From: Buxus sempervirens
Taxonomy: Eukaryota > Streptophyta > Magnoliopsida > Buxales > Buxaceae
Assembly (NCBI GenBank): GCA_947561395.2
Contig: OX387192.1
Coordinates: 8,158,221 to 8,222,220 of the forward strand
Length of the DNA stretch: 64,000 nt
Reading direction: 5' to 3'
Part shown: in pieces, positions 32,601 to 45,100 of the stretch
Layout: the number at the start of each line of letters is the position of its first letter
How positions within the stretch are numbered: the stretch's first letter is position 1
Position numbers and translations under genes: made by a program
Notes under the pieces: model-generated
What the model was told of the DNA's origin: nothing
Databases searched by the model: none
Seen by the model: the letters and a program-made list of their open reading frames with translations, nothing else

Positions 32601-35600
32601 ATACCAAGAAGTATCGACCGATATGTATCGGTATCGCCATAAGGCGATACAACTCGGTATCGGTCAGTATCGGCCAGTATCGGTCAGTATCGGTCTAGTA
32701 TCGGTCAGTATCGATTAGTATCGGTCAATATCAGATTTGGTATCGGACGTATCGGCTGATACAACTCGGTATCGGGCTAGACCGATGCCGAACCCGATAC
32801 CGAGTTTTTAAACCTTGATACAGCAGGGCTACTTGAGAGTGTCATAGCAGAGGTCGGTATACAGCATGTGGTTCAGGTTGTCACAAACAATGGAAGTAAC
32901 TTCAAGAAGGCCGACCTGAAACTACAACAGAAGTATAGTTTATATTGGACACCGTATCCAGCTCATTGCATCAAATTGATGTTGGAGTCGATTGCATAGA
33001 GGAGCAGAGTAGTCAGTGTGTTACGAGATGCACAAGCCTTGACGATATTTTTCTACAACCAAAACTTTTTAATGGCAAAGATGAGAGATATGTAGTGGAG
33101 ACATAGTTCGGCCGAGTATTACCAAATTTGACACGAATTACATTGCCTTGGAGAGTCTTTTAAAGCACTGGCCAAGATTGAAGACACTCTTTACTAGTGC
33201 CGATTAGTCTAGTTGCTCTCATAACAGCACGGAGGCGGGCAGGAGAGTCAAGGATATTGTATTATCTGGTACATTTTGGGATAATGTCCGAGACATTGTA
33301 GGAAATTTGGAACCTATATACCATTTATTGATAGTTGATATAGATGCCTATCCCATGATAGGGTCTATGAGAGTCATGAAAACCTAGATTAAGGCTGCAG
33401 CACCTCGATTATACCTTTGGGTACACAAGATTGTCAACAAAAGATGGACCAAGACTTTGGTGCATCCCTTACATTTAGCCAGTAAGTATGAATATATTTA
33501 TGTTATTATACATTTATATTATAGTTTATCAATTGTAAAATTTTCCTCTAATACAACACATTATCTAAACCCCAAGTATCACTATAAGAACCATCTTGGC
33601 ACATGTCCTAGAGTTGTGTAGCACAGTGCACCAAGTATTTATGAAGTTGGACCCTCAATGGGAAGCAACTGACCAATTCGGAGAGGAAGGATTAGGAATA
33701 GGATACTTATTAAATATAAGTCCATGACATTTTATTAAATACTAACGTTTAATTCTAGTTTTCCTAGTTGATACTATTTAGAGATGCATTGGGGTCATTT
33801 GGATCAACCACGGCAATTGCATCGAGGGACACGATGATGCCGTATATGTAACTCCATAACTCTTAAAGTCATAAGTCTAACTTTATAGACCTATATTTTG
33901 ATATTTTCTGATAACCTATTATTCTTTTCAAATCACAGGCAATGGTGGGCGATGTACGGGTACGATGCACCTACTTTGCGCAAGTTAGCTGCTAGGGTCC
34001 TAGCTCAGAATACCTCTTCTTCTGCATGTGAGCGGAATTGGAGAACATTTGTTCTTATTCATACGAAACAAAAGAATAGATTGGCGTACATGAGATTGCA
34101 GAAGCTCGTCTTCTGCCATTATAATGTGAAGCTATAGACGAAGCAACTACAGATTAAGCATCATACTATGATCATCAAGGATCCTCTGGAGATGTTATTA
34201 AGCAATGAGATTGACGAGGAGGATCCATTTGCAAAGTGGGTTTGATGTACTGTTGAGATGGACCAACCAGATAATAGACAGCCCAGTCATCACTCATGCA
34301 GCTACAGATCTGGGCATAGATGGCGATGCTGTCATGGAAGAGGAGAGGGGGGAGGACAGCGGAGACTCATTAGATCGATTGTGCTTAGAGTCGTTCCTCC
34401 CTCAATTTCAGCAACCCCAACCCCGCCCTACCCCAGCCTCATCCTTAGGCCCACATGATGATGAGTCATCTAATAATGATGACGATGATGGTGATGGTGA
34501 TGGTGATGGTGATGAGTCAAACAACGACGACGATGATGTTGCCCAGGGAGGTGTTACTGGCGGTATTGCCCCAAGTTTGAGTACATTTACTCAAACGGCA
34601 AGGTACTATCATGCCACGCAGGACTGAGACCATGAGGTCAGGAAAAGCCTAGTATGACACAGACATTTCAAAAAAGGGGCAAGAGAAAGAAGCAGCAGCA
34701 TACTGGTGAGCACAATGACGAGTTCTCCATAGCTCAGAGTTTTGGATCACTGGATGTTAAATACAGTTCATCTTATGGGGACCACTATCCACATTACGGC
34801 CATGGACATTACGGTTCATATTATTATGCTAAGCAGCCTAGCCTAACAGAGTCGTCAGATGCCAATAGCTATGGGTCCTATGGATATCTTGACTTGAAGC
34901 AAATTCAGACCGCTGATCCATTTGAGTTCTTTCTAGTGAACCCATTTCCATATGGATACTACGCCGCACCAGGTGGATTGATGCCCGTTGGATACGACAT
35001 CATTGCTTATCCTCCACCACCACCGGCACCGCCTTAGCCAGTATGACTACCATGTTAGGTTGATCAAGAAAGATTACATTTATAAGATGTCATGGAAGCA
35101 AATTTGCCACTCCATCAAGGAGCAGGCAAGGTTTGAGCCTCCTATGTTCCAGTCAAGACGTCACTCCATTGATGGTATCATTCATTATTGTATTTAACTA
35201 TGTATGAATTGAATGTTATGTTTGTTAACTTTGTTATTGTTTGAATTCTAATTAGTTGCCCTTTAGTTTTAGTTATTAAGTATTAATTTATTACATTTCA
35301 TATTACGATGAGTCCATGACTATGCATGATATTAGTATTACCATTTATTCAGTGATTATTTGTACATGTGCTTATGTTATTCATGTATTATAACTATATA
35401 ATCATCTTATTTATCTTTTTGATCAATAATCTTTGATTTTAAGCAACAAAACAAAAAAATCAACTTTCTGGTGAAATTCCGGAAATTTCGACAGAATTCC
35501 ATTTTCCGATGGCATGCCCTTTTTTTCAAGTAGCGGCATGCCCAGCGGCACCGATACTAAAAACCTTGGCAAAGAGTGATAAGGTGTCATAATCCAAATT

Positions 35601-36077
35601 ATGTTATTTTATACATAAATAGGATGATATAAAGACACATGTGACAAAGGTTATAGTAACCACATTCTCAAAGCAAATAAAAAAGTAGGGCCGTAAAAAA
35701 AACAAATCCTAAGTCACCACATCTGGGCAATAAACAGAAATAATACTAGGGAGAGTCTGAAGAAACATTGGAAAAATGATCATCCCAATCAACAGACAAT
35801 AAACATGAATCTAACCTATGGAATAAGGACTTATTTGCATACTTTAGCAAGTGTAAAGACCCCTCTAACTGGGTAATCCATAAATTCAGGGTTACTAACT
35901 AAAGAGGGAAACTTGCTCATGTAGCCCAACTCCAACACATTTACCATGCTCATCCACAAAACAAAAAATACCAAAATCCTTCCAATAGCAATCTATTAGG
36001 GACATAGACATCAAATAGCACCCACTCAAACTAATAATCAACATAGACACCATAGACACCAAAAAAAGGGGGTTGAG

Positions 36078-36150
<73 letters not shown>

Positions 36151-39120
36151 CAGAAACCAGAAACATCAATGATGGCATTGTAGCAAGAAGAAAAAAAGTG
36201 GTTGAAATTTCCACCTTTGTATCTCCAGATTGAAGACATATATATCTCCAAAGCAATTGATGGCTGCAAGCCACTGTCCATCTGCACTAGCAAACATTCT
36301 TGTTACAGGAAGCTCACTAGGTGGCAAATTCTCATCATTTTCTTTACGGCAAGGGGTAAAGGTGTGCAACAGTTCTCCATTTTCAACATCTACAACCTGC
36401 AGCAACAGCAAAAGGTGAAGTAGTGGAAAACATATGGATAAGATCTACCAAATACAATTCAGTCGATGGACGTAAATGAAATCACTTTGGTATCAACTAC
36501 AAGTAAACATATGAGTTAAGTGAATGCAATCACTTTGCTATCAATTGTAATGACGTCATATAAAATGAGTTTCAGGATGCATGATAAATATGAATGACCA
36601 TTGGGACCTACTACTGGCTTCGCTCCACATTAAATATCCCCTTCCTAAAAAATAAGCAAAATATATTGAACCTAATTATTTGATTCTGCTAGTCCTATTT
36701 ATCTAATGAGATACCATGCACAAATTTCGATAAGCAACAGGATCAATGCAACTATAATATTGAAAAGAGAAATAAATAAATAAATTGTTAACCAAGCCAT
36801 AAGGATATCTTACGTATATCCTTCTGTCATGACCTGCTATCATTAACCGAGAAGAATCAGAACTGAACACCATGGAATGAGCGAAAGGTACTTTCCCAGG
36901 AAGTTTCCTTTTATTAACAGCCCACACACTTCTTCCAACTCCACATTTCTTCAATCCAAACAAGCTAGGTTTCACATGATCAGAATATGCAAAAAAGGTC
37001 CCTGTACTAGAGATGGTACTGCAAACGATCTTCCGAGACACCTTACTTTTGACTTGAGCCAGCAACTCCATGACTGCAACCTTCCGAGAAACACCGCCAC
37101 TCTTTATGTCAACACACAGAATATCTAAGCTGTTAGATCTTTGGATAAGAATCAAAGGAGCCCCATTGATCGCAGTATTAAGCACCAACTGAATTGGCAC
37201 TCTCTGAGGTGCAGGGCAGATATCATGGGGAGAGAAATTGGTGAACTCCTTGGCAGAGTAAGCAAAAATCTTTGTATCATCACCAGATGATATAAGCATG
37301 GGAACTCCCAAATGAGCCCACTTACAATAACTGAAATCCAAAGGTTTCTCTCGACCCCGGACCCTCTTTACCTTTTCATCAGGTAACAAATCTGTCAAAG
37401 ATAAGGACACAGTAAAGTGAAGTTATTGAAAGAATTGGACATGGAATAATAGCTACACAAAAGATGTTAAGAACAGGGTATAGAGATAACCTTCACGGCT
37501 AATAGGCATTGCAACTGTTAAGGCCCTGACATCATGGGTATGAGCTCTTGTATAGCCAACATAAACCCATTTCTTAATCAAATCAGTAGAGAACTTGTCA
37601 TTTCCAGACTGAACTGTGACACTAGAGAGCTTATATAAAATAACCTGCAATGGTAAGTTAATTCTTAGTTGACTATCAATGTGATTGATCAAAAAGGAAC
37701 ACCATAAAACACACAAAAATAATAATAAACAACAACAATAACAATGATAATACAGAATTAAGAAGAAAAAAAGTACAGGGGGGGAAAAAACATCATACAA
37801 AGTTTAAGGGAAAAAGAAAAGGAACATCAAATCAAATGCCATACCCAATTTAGTCAATAACAGTCTCCAAACAAATAAACTAGAAATGTCAAAATTTCTT
37901 TGGTGCATTACAATGATACTTCTTAGATGGAAGGACAATCATTTTAAACCAGACATATCATATTCACAAACTTGGCAGGACCGCTCCTTCTCCCTACCCC
38001 CAGCCACTCTATCTAAACATATCCGCAATAAAGCAGAGTAATAGGTTACCCATTTTAAAGGTACGGATACACATAGGGATGATGTGACCCAATCCATCAA
38101 CTCATCCAATATTCATACAGCTTAGGGTTCATACTTTCAACCAACCAATCAGTGGGTTGGGTTGGGTTGATACCAAGGCATTTAACTCATTCGACCCAAT
38201 TATATCCAATTAAACATTTTCACCAAGTGTAAGATAACAGGGTTTTCTCATACCAGATAACTTTTGTAAGTGTAAAAATTAAAAAAAAAAAAAGAGTTGA
38301 ATGCGTATGGCTACTATATATAGAAGTTTGAAGAGATTAGGCTTTAGGTACTTCAAAACAGTTTGGATTCATGTTGGTTGAGACTGATTAATATCAATGC
38401 TCTACTAACATAAACCAACCTGTTCCCTACCATAGCAACAAGTCTTCCAGGTAATAAAATTCCCTACCATAGCAATAAGTCTTCCAGGTAATAAAATTAT
38501 GCAAAAAGCATTCAACTCTACCTTACCTTTTTTTTTTTGGTGAAGGGAATCTAGCCTGCCTTACCAGGTTTAGTTTCCTGGTATGGATTTTATTTTTTTC
38601 CCCCTTTTCATATAGGAAGATTATGTGGCTAATGCAGATAGACCACGCAGAAGCCTCACTTATGAATGAACAGTTCTGTAACAGTGGCCTTCGTATTTTT
38701 TAATATTTCAAACTTCTAAAGGAGAAAGACGTTAGGTTTAGAAAAGACCACCATATAGCAAACGAATCTAGGTGAAAAACAGTCTGCCTTACCTAGTATC
38801 TTAAAAAAATAGACTTAATGATATGAGAAACAACCATTTGCCTTCTGAAGAAAAGAAGAATAGACTTGCACGCTGAGCATGTACCATAAGTGGTTAGGCA
38901 ATGTAACAGCTTCACCCAATCAGTTTTATTCAAACTAGCAGTTGAAACCATCACAGGTGAGAAAATAATAATATAACATTTTCTTTCAAAAATGTTTTTT
39001 CAATGTTATCAGTCCTTGTATTATGTATGGCATAGAATTTTGGGCAATAATGAAGCAAACATATTCATGGGATGATTGTTTGCTCTTTCTTCCGTTACCC
39101 TTTACCCTTTTTTCTTTTTT

Positions 39121-39151
<31 letters not shown>

Positions 39152-42100
39152 GGGGGGAAGCAGAAGATTAATAAATCAGAGAATTGTAATCAAGCAGTAA
39201 GTACATAAAGAGTATACCTAAGAAATAAAAGAATTGCCAAAATAACATATAATAGTAATCCATCTTCCCAATCTGCAAAAAATTTTCAAGCCATACCCAG
39301 CATATTTTTTTTTTGATCAATAAGTATATAGTGTTATATATTTATAGATAAAAATAGCATGCAGAAGTTACAGGTACACACACTGTGTACCAGAATAAAA
39401 TACTATTGGCTACATTTCCCTTTTTAAACCCATCACAACACCCGCCCCCCGCTCTCTCATGAACACTATATATTCCTCTCAGGTACCAAACAAAACCCAA
39501 CCTAGATCAGAGAATCTATTACAGTTTAGGAAATCTTCTAGGGGAATTCTAGCTCCTTTCAGGCAGCAAGCGAACCAACTGTAGAGCATTTTCAAGACAT
39601 TTTTTTTCCACAGATAACAGAAACTACAAACTTCTATTATCTGAACACAATCCCCAGCTGCTAGTTCTGCATACAAACTTCTAGGCATAACCCTTCATAC
39701 TTCAAATTAATTCAGCAAATAACACCAAATTAAACAAGAAAAAGGATAACAGAAAATTGATGAGGCGGTCTACTGCTGCTTCATCACATTCACAAAAGAC
39801 ACATCTTTTGGGCACTTGCAATCCTCTAGACATCAGATAATCTACCATATGAATTTAGCCCGGGCCACAGTACAAACTAAGGAAGCCACTTTTCATGGTC
39901 AAGGAATTGTCCAAATAAACTTCCCAGGGCAAAACTAGCAATAGTGTCATACACAACCTGTTAAAAAGATATAACAATGGAACTACAGATCTCAAAAGCA
40001 CCTACCTTCATATGTCATGTCTCACAAGTCCTTTCAACTGCCTGAATTCCCTCAAATGATGCCAAAAAGTATACAACTTCTCAATCAGAAATTTATTTTC
40101 TTTTATTTATATTTATGAGATACTAACATTTCATTTTATAATCCCAAGTAAATGGTGGCAAATGTATGGGTTTGACACCTCTACATTGAGAAAGTTAGCT
40201 AGTAAGATCATGGTTCAGACATCATCATCTTCTGTATGCGAGCAAAATTAGAGCACATTTGCTCTCATACACATGAAGCAGAAGAATAGATTAGCATATA
40301 AGAGATTGCAGAATCTAGTGTTCTACCACTATATTATGAAGAGGATAAAGCAACTGGAAATTAAGCAGCACAAAACTATCGTGAAGCACCACTCGATGTG
40401 CTATTCAGTAACAAGGTTAACGATGAGGATCCTTTTTCAGACTAGGATAGATGTGTTGACGAAGTTGGCCATCGATGTTTGTACTATTATAGAGGATAGG
40501 GGGAGAGGACAATTCAGACTCATTTGATGGAGCAAAACAAGTTCTTCCTCCCTCGATTTCAACAGCAGTAGCAAAATCAGCCCCATGTGGAGAGCGATGT
40601 GATGCTAATACATAAAAGGAGGAGAGAGATGACACAGAAGAGGACGAGTTAGAGCCAGATAACAACAATGCTCATGGTGGTGTAGGCACAAGTGCCCTCG
40701 GGGTTGAGTCCTTTGATTGGAGAAGAACAGTTCAAGCATGCCATCAAGTTGAGTCCTTTCATTGGAGAAGCAGGGTTCGATCATGCTATGCAAGATCAAG
40801 ACCATGGTTATGCATGAGGTTTTAGAAGTTATCAAATAAAGCTACAAGCTGTCTTGACAATTTAAATTCTGTTTCTAAATAGGTTCCTATTTTAGTAGTT
40901 TCCTATTCGAACAATTTCCTATTTCAGTATTAGGAAAGTTTTTCTATTTCTGTTTCAGCATGAGGGAAGGTTGCTGTAGTTTCCTATTTCAATAGCTTCT
41001 TATTTCAGTATGAGGACAGTTCCTACTTCAAAATTAGGAGGGTAGTTGTAGTTTCCTTATTTCAACTTTAAAAAGTTTCTGATTCCTCTTTTAGGAAACT
41101 TTGTAACCCTGTATAATAAGGGAACAACTACATAGTTCAATACACACAGAATTATACAACAACTCACTTGTTCAATGGAGAGACTCTTAGTTTTTGTTCA
41201 AGGGGAGAAGCCAAGAGCTTGGAGGCTTGGAGGGTGAGACTCTTTTCTTTGGGTTTTTCTTTTAAGTTTTATGTTCTATAATTCTTGGATATACCAGCTT
41301 CAGAATTTATCAAAGAATTCTTAAGCTACATCAGCTGGTATCGGAGCCTTAGTGTCAGAAAATTAAACCATGTTTTTTTCTAGAGGCGAGACTCCACGTG
41401 TTATTTGATAATGGTGAGACTGCACAACTGGTAATGGTGAGACTCCGGTATCAAACCTTATTAAAGGTTGGTGAAACTCCAATCTTTTCAAGGATACATT
41501 CATTGGTTATGCTGAGACTCCATTACCAAGCCTAGTGGAGTTTGGCGAGATTCTAATCTTTTCAAGGGTAAGCTGTACTGAATCAACTTTGGAGCTACCT
41601 GATGGTATACAGATCAGCCCACTCTTTAATGTGATGGACCTTACATGTTACTATGGAGAAGACGGCATTTCAACAAGCACAACGAAACCACTCATTCAAC
41701 AACGAAAGGAAGTTGAAGATATTTTGGATGATCAAATTGTTGCCACTCGTAAATGTGGTTATCAAAAGTTTTTAGTAAAGTAGAAAGGGCATTCAGTGTC
41801 TGATTGTTCCCTAATCATTACAATAGAGTTGCAGCATCAAGCTCTTGAACTTTATGAGCAGTACATTTCCTTATGCTCATCAAAGCCAAGTCTCGTGAAG
41901 AGGAAAGGAAATTGATACAAGAGATTTTAGAAGTTACCAAATAAAGCTACAATCTGTCTTAACAATTTAAATTCTGTTTTTAAATATTTTCCTATTTCAG
42001 TGGTTTCCTATTCCAACAGTTCCCCATTTCAGTATTAGGAAAGTTTTTCTATTTCTTATTTCAGCATTAGGAAGGTTTCTTATTTCAGTACTAGGACAGT

Positions 42101-45100
42101 TCCTATTTCGACATTAGGAGAGTTGTTGTAATTCCTTTATTTTAACTTTAGGAAGTTTTTGATTCCTCTTTAAGGAAACTTCTGTAATCTCTATAAAAGA
42201 AAAACAGCAACATAAGTCAATACACACATAATTATACAGCAAATTACTTGTTCAATGGAGAGATTCCTTAATTTTTGCTCAAGTTGAGAAGCCAAGAGCT
42301 GCGTGAGCCTCCTTCCCTTAGGTTTTTCTCGAGTTTTCTGTTCTACAATTCCTGGATATACTAGCTGCTTGAGAATTTAATCAAAGAATTCTTAAGCTAC
42401 ATCACACATGACCAGACTAGTATGGTGGCAGTAGCAGTGGGATACAGATTGTTCAAAATAGGAGGAACGTAAAGGAGAGGCAGAATACTAATTTGCATAA
42501 TGATGAGTCCTCTATCGCACAGAGCCTTGGAGGGCAGATTATTCTATAGTTCTTATTTGGGGAATTATTCACAATAGGGCCAAAGAGACTATCCACAATG
42601 CTGTCCTCAGTAGTTAGCCCAACAAAGTCATCTGATACAAATAGTTACAGTTGATACAAATATCTTGGACCGCAAATGCAGACATCTAATACATATGTAT
42701 TATTTACAATGAACCCTTATTCATATGGTTCCAATGCTACACCAGGTAGAGTGGTAGCCGCGTTATATGGCTATATTGGTTTTCTTCCTATACCACCACC
42801 GCCTCACTAGAATCAGAGCCAAATATTTTGGTAGTTAATTCTTACCATCCGGATTATCCTCTGGTTGACATCATGAGACATGACTAATGAGGAGTACGAG
42901 GATCATGTAAAATTATATAAGTATAGATTTCTAATGTTATGAAAGCAATTTTTCCAATTTTTCAGCGAGGGAGCAGGGTTCAAGACGCCTAGACACTTCT
43001 TTCAGCTTTGACAGCATCATCTCCACCATTATATGTTTTCTTTTACCTGTTATTATTGTTTGAAATTTCCAATTTACCACCATTTGAATGTCGTTTAATT
43101 TATACGTTCCAGAATCCATCATTTTATGACCCTATAACAGATTACGACTTACGATTAATCTAATTCTGATTTTTTTACATATATTATCATGTATTCTGTA
43201 TATATAAATGAAAATGATGTTGCATCATATGTTGGAAACCAATTAATATGGGTATTTCAGTAGAAAAAACACAGGAAAATAGGTTTTGGCAAAATTTCAA
43301 TTTCTCTTGATTCACCTTTTTTTTATTTTTATTGGTGAATTGTCAAAACTTTGACCACATGTCGCCAAAATTTCATTTTGTACCCTGGTTGCCATGCCCA
43401 GCGGCATTGGAACTGATAACCTTTTTTAATACTAGATCCACTAATAGGATTCTTTTTGTGGCAAATTTATGCCATAATAGGTTCCATAGGAGTAAACTAC
43501 CAGATTTATCTTGTTTTACTTTGCCCTTTGCATAATTTCTCTCTTTCCTATCATTTCCTAAGTCACAAAAGAAACACATCATCCATTCTATTTTCTTATG
43601 ATCTTTTAATTCTTGATCTTTTTCCTAGCATTTTCTTAACAGTCCCTACAGATAAATTTATTGTATTTTTCCAAGCAACTGTATAACTTAATTATTCTAG
43701 TGAAATAAAGTTTTCGCTATTACCATGTATCCATTGTTGTCACTTTCCAGTTTTTGTTGAACCTTCCATTCCCTCCATACTTTTCTTCCATCTAACCTTT
43801 CCTTTACCCAAAGATGTTCCTTTTTTCAAGATTCAATCTTTTGCCTAACCCTGTCAAATAAAATATTATTAACTGGAATGTGATATCTTGCTTTAGATTG
43901 GGCTTCACACCACTGGCAAGAGCCATGATAAGCAGGGTATAAAAATGTAACATTGAATTTCAGATGGACAATCCAAACTCATTAGTTACTTCCTGACAAG
44001 GTTAACTACATTCATTAGGAACAAAGCTTTCTACAAGTCACAGTATCAATTCCTGGCTACACCAATTTATACTGACTAGTATGCATCAGCACTAAATTTT
44101 AAATATTGGTCTTGATCAACTACATAGCTATCAGAGATCAATGTAACCAAATAAACTTGGTTGAGTAAGATTCAAATTGCATACATTCAATTAAATGAAT
44201 TAATATTTATGTAATTACCAAATCTAAATAGGGTAATAGAAACTAGTGCTTTCTGACTTGGAACTGTGAGGCAAATCAAATTTCAATGTAGATACCTAAA
44301 GGTAATACAGAAAGTTATCATATAACTGAACTGTAAAAATAACTTAGGATGTACCTGACCATCTGAACCGGCAGAAAATACCCTGTTATGACCAGGAACT
44401 GCTGCAAGAGCATTGACATCACCCTTATGGTAAGAATGTGCCTGCAGAAGTGTTCCATGCCGGCTGTCCCAAAATTGAACACTGCCAGTACTGTCAGCAC
44501 TAACAAGTGTTCCACACCTGAAGTCAAATTTCTAATAACCATTAGCAATTTGGAGTACAAAAACCTTGAACCACACCACTAAAAATATGAGAGTGCAGCA
44601 TCGAACTGTTGGACAAACCATTTATAACAGTACAAAAAAAAATAATAATAATTCTCTCTTACCTCAGGAAAAGTAATGACCATACACAAAGATCTGGTCC
44701 ACTACCCAATCCTCCAAGCCCAACTGTTATCCTATATACCTCATGAGCTGATTTAGCATCCCAACATCTTATAAACCTAAGAATCCATATTGCATAAGAA
44801 AAGAACAATAAATACATCTTTTTTGGATAATTTCTAAGTAGTTTAATTTAAAAAAAAAACATAAAATAATGCTAAGCCTTATGCAAAGAAAATAAAAACA
44901 AAATGTAGAAAAAATAAAAGTGCTTTCTAAAATGGTGAACCCAATATATCTGATCTAAACGTATCCAAGATGCATGATAAATCTACCATAGTGCAGTGAC
45001 TGCAGTCCATCAAAGCATAAGGCATTTATCAGTTGAAGAAAATGATCACACAAAAGTATTCTCAGTATAAATATATTGTTTGAACATACCCATCACTACT

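Larger units (their letters stand above)
30389..35568 (+). mobile_element. hAT transposon (BED/DUF659 type), inactive, antisense inside UTP4
   Basis: A ~5.2-kb element bounded by 8-bp target duplications GCAAAGAG (30381-30388 and 35569-35576). Left end TAGTGTTCTCAAAA; right end, complemented, CAAGGTTTTTAGTATCGG. The terminal inverted repeats are poor, but the duplications and the transposase inside make the borders credible. The 5' 800 bp (about 30780-31560) is extremely AT-rich. A related, 5'-truncated copy lies in intron 6. A hAT MITE interrupts the transposase at 32579-32817. Confidence 0.8.
28884..36214 (-). other. UTP4 intron 9, enlarged by a hAT transposon
   Basis: 7331-bp GT-AG intron. 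A hAT element occupies 30389-35568 in plus orientation. The remaining 28884-30380 and 35577-36214 show no recognised feature apart from the microsatellite at 36078-36146. Confidence 0.85.
40090..43430 (+). pseudogene. Second, 5'-truncated hAT copy (C-terminal transposase part), same family as in intron 9
   Basis: 40150-40340 reads [19 protein letters not shown] ... [19 protein letters not shown], closely matching the dimerisation domain at 33940-34137, but with a stop. The Asp/Glu-rich and Tyr-rich tail regions follow at 40440-40690 and 42420-42810, separated by a nested LTR element. The 3' end (GCCATGCCCAGCGGCA ... ATAACCTT, about 43390-43425) matches that of the intron 9 element (GGCATGCCCAGCGGCA ... 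AAACCTT). BED and DUF659 parts are absent. Confidence 0.75.
37645..44354 (-). other. UTP4 intron 6, enlarged by hAT, LINE and LTR insertions
   Basis: 6710-bp GT-AG intron. It holds a 37-bp tandem duplication (38424-38497), a T16-G27 run (39115-39157), a LINE fragment (39305-39960) and a truncated hAT copy (about 40090-43430) with a nested chromovirus derivative. Other parts (37650-38420, 43440-44350) show nothing I recognise. Confidence 0.85.

Noticed and set aside
36166-36293. Frames extending exon 9 with long Ser-Leu runs
   Set aside because: These are reads of the GA microsatellite past the exon 9 donor at 36214; the GT-AG junction restores the UTP4 frame.
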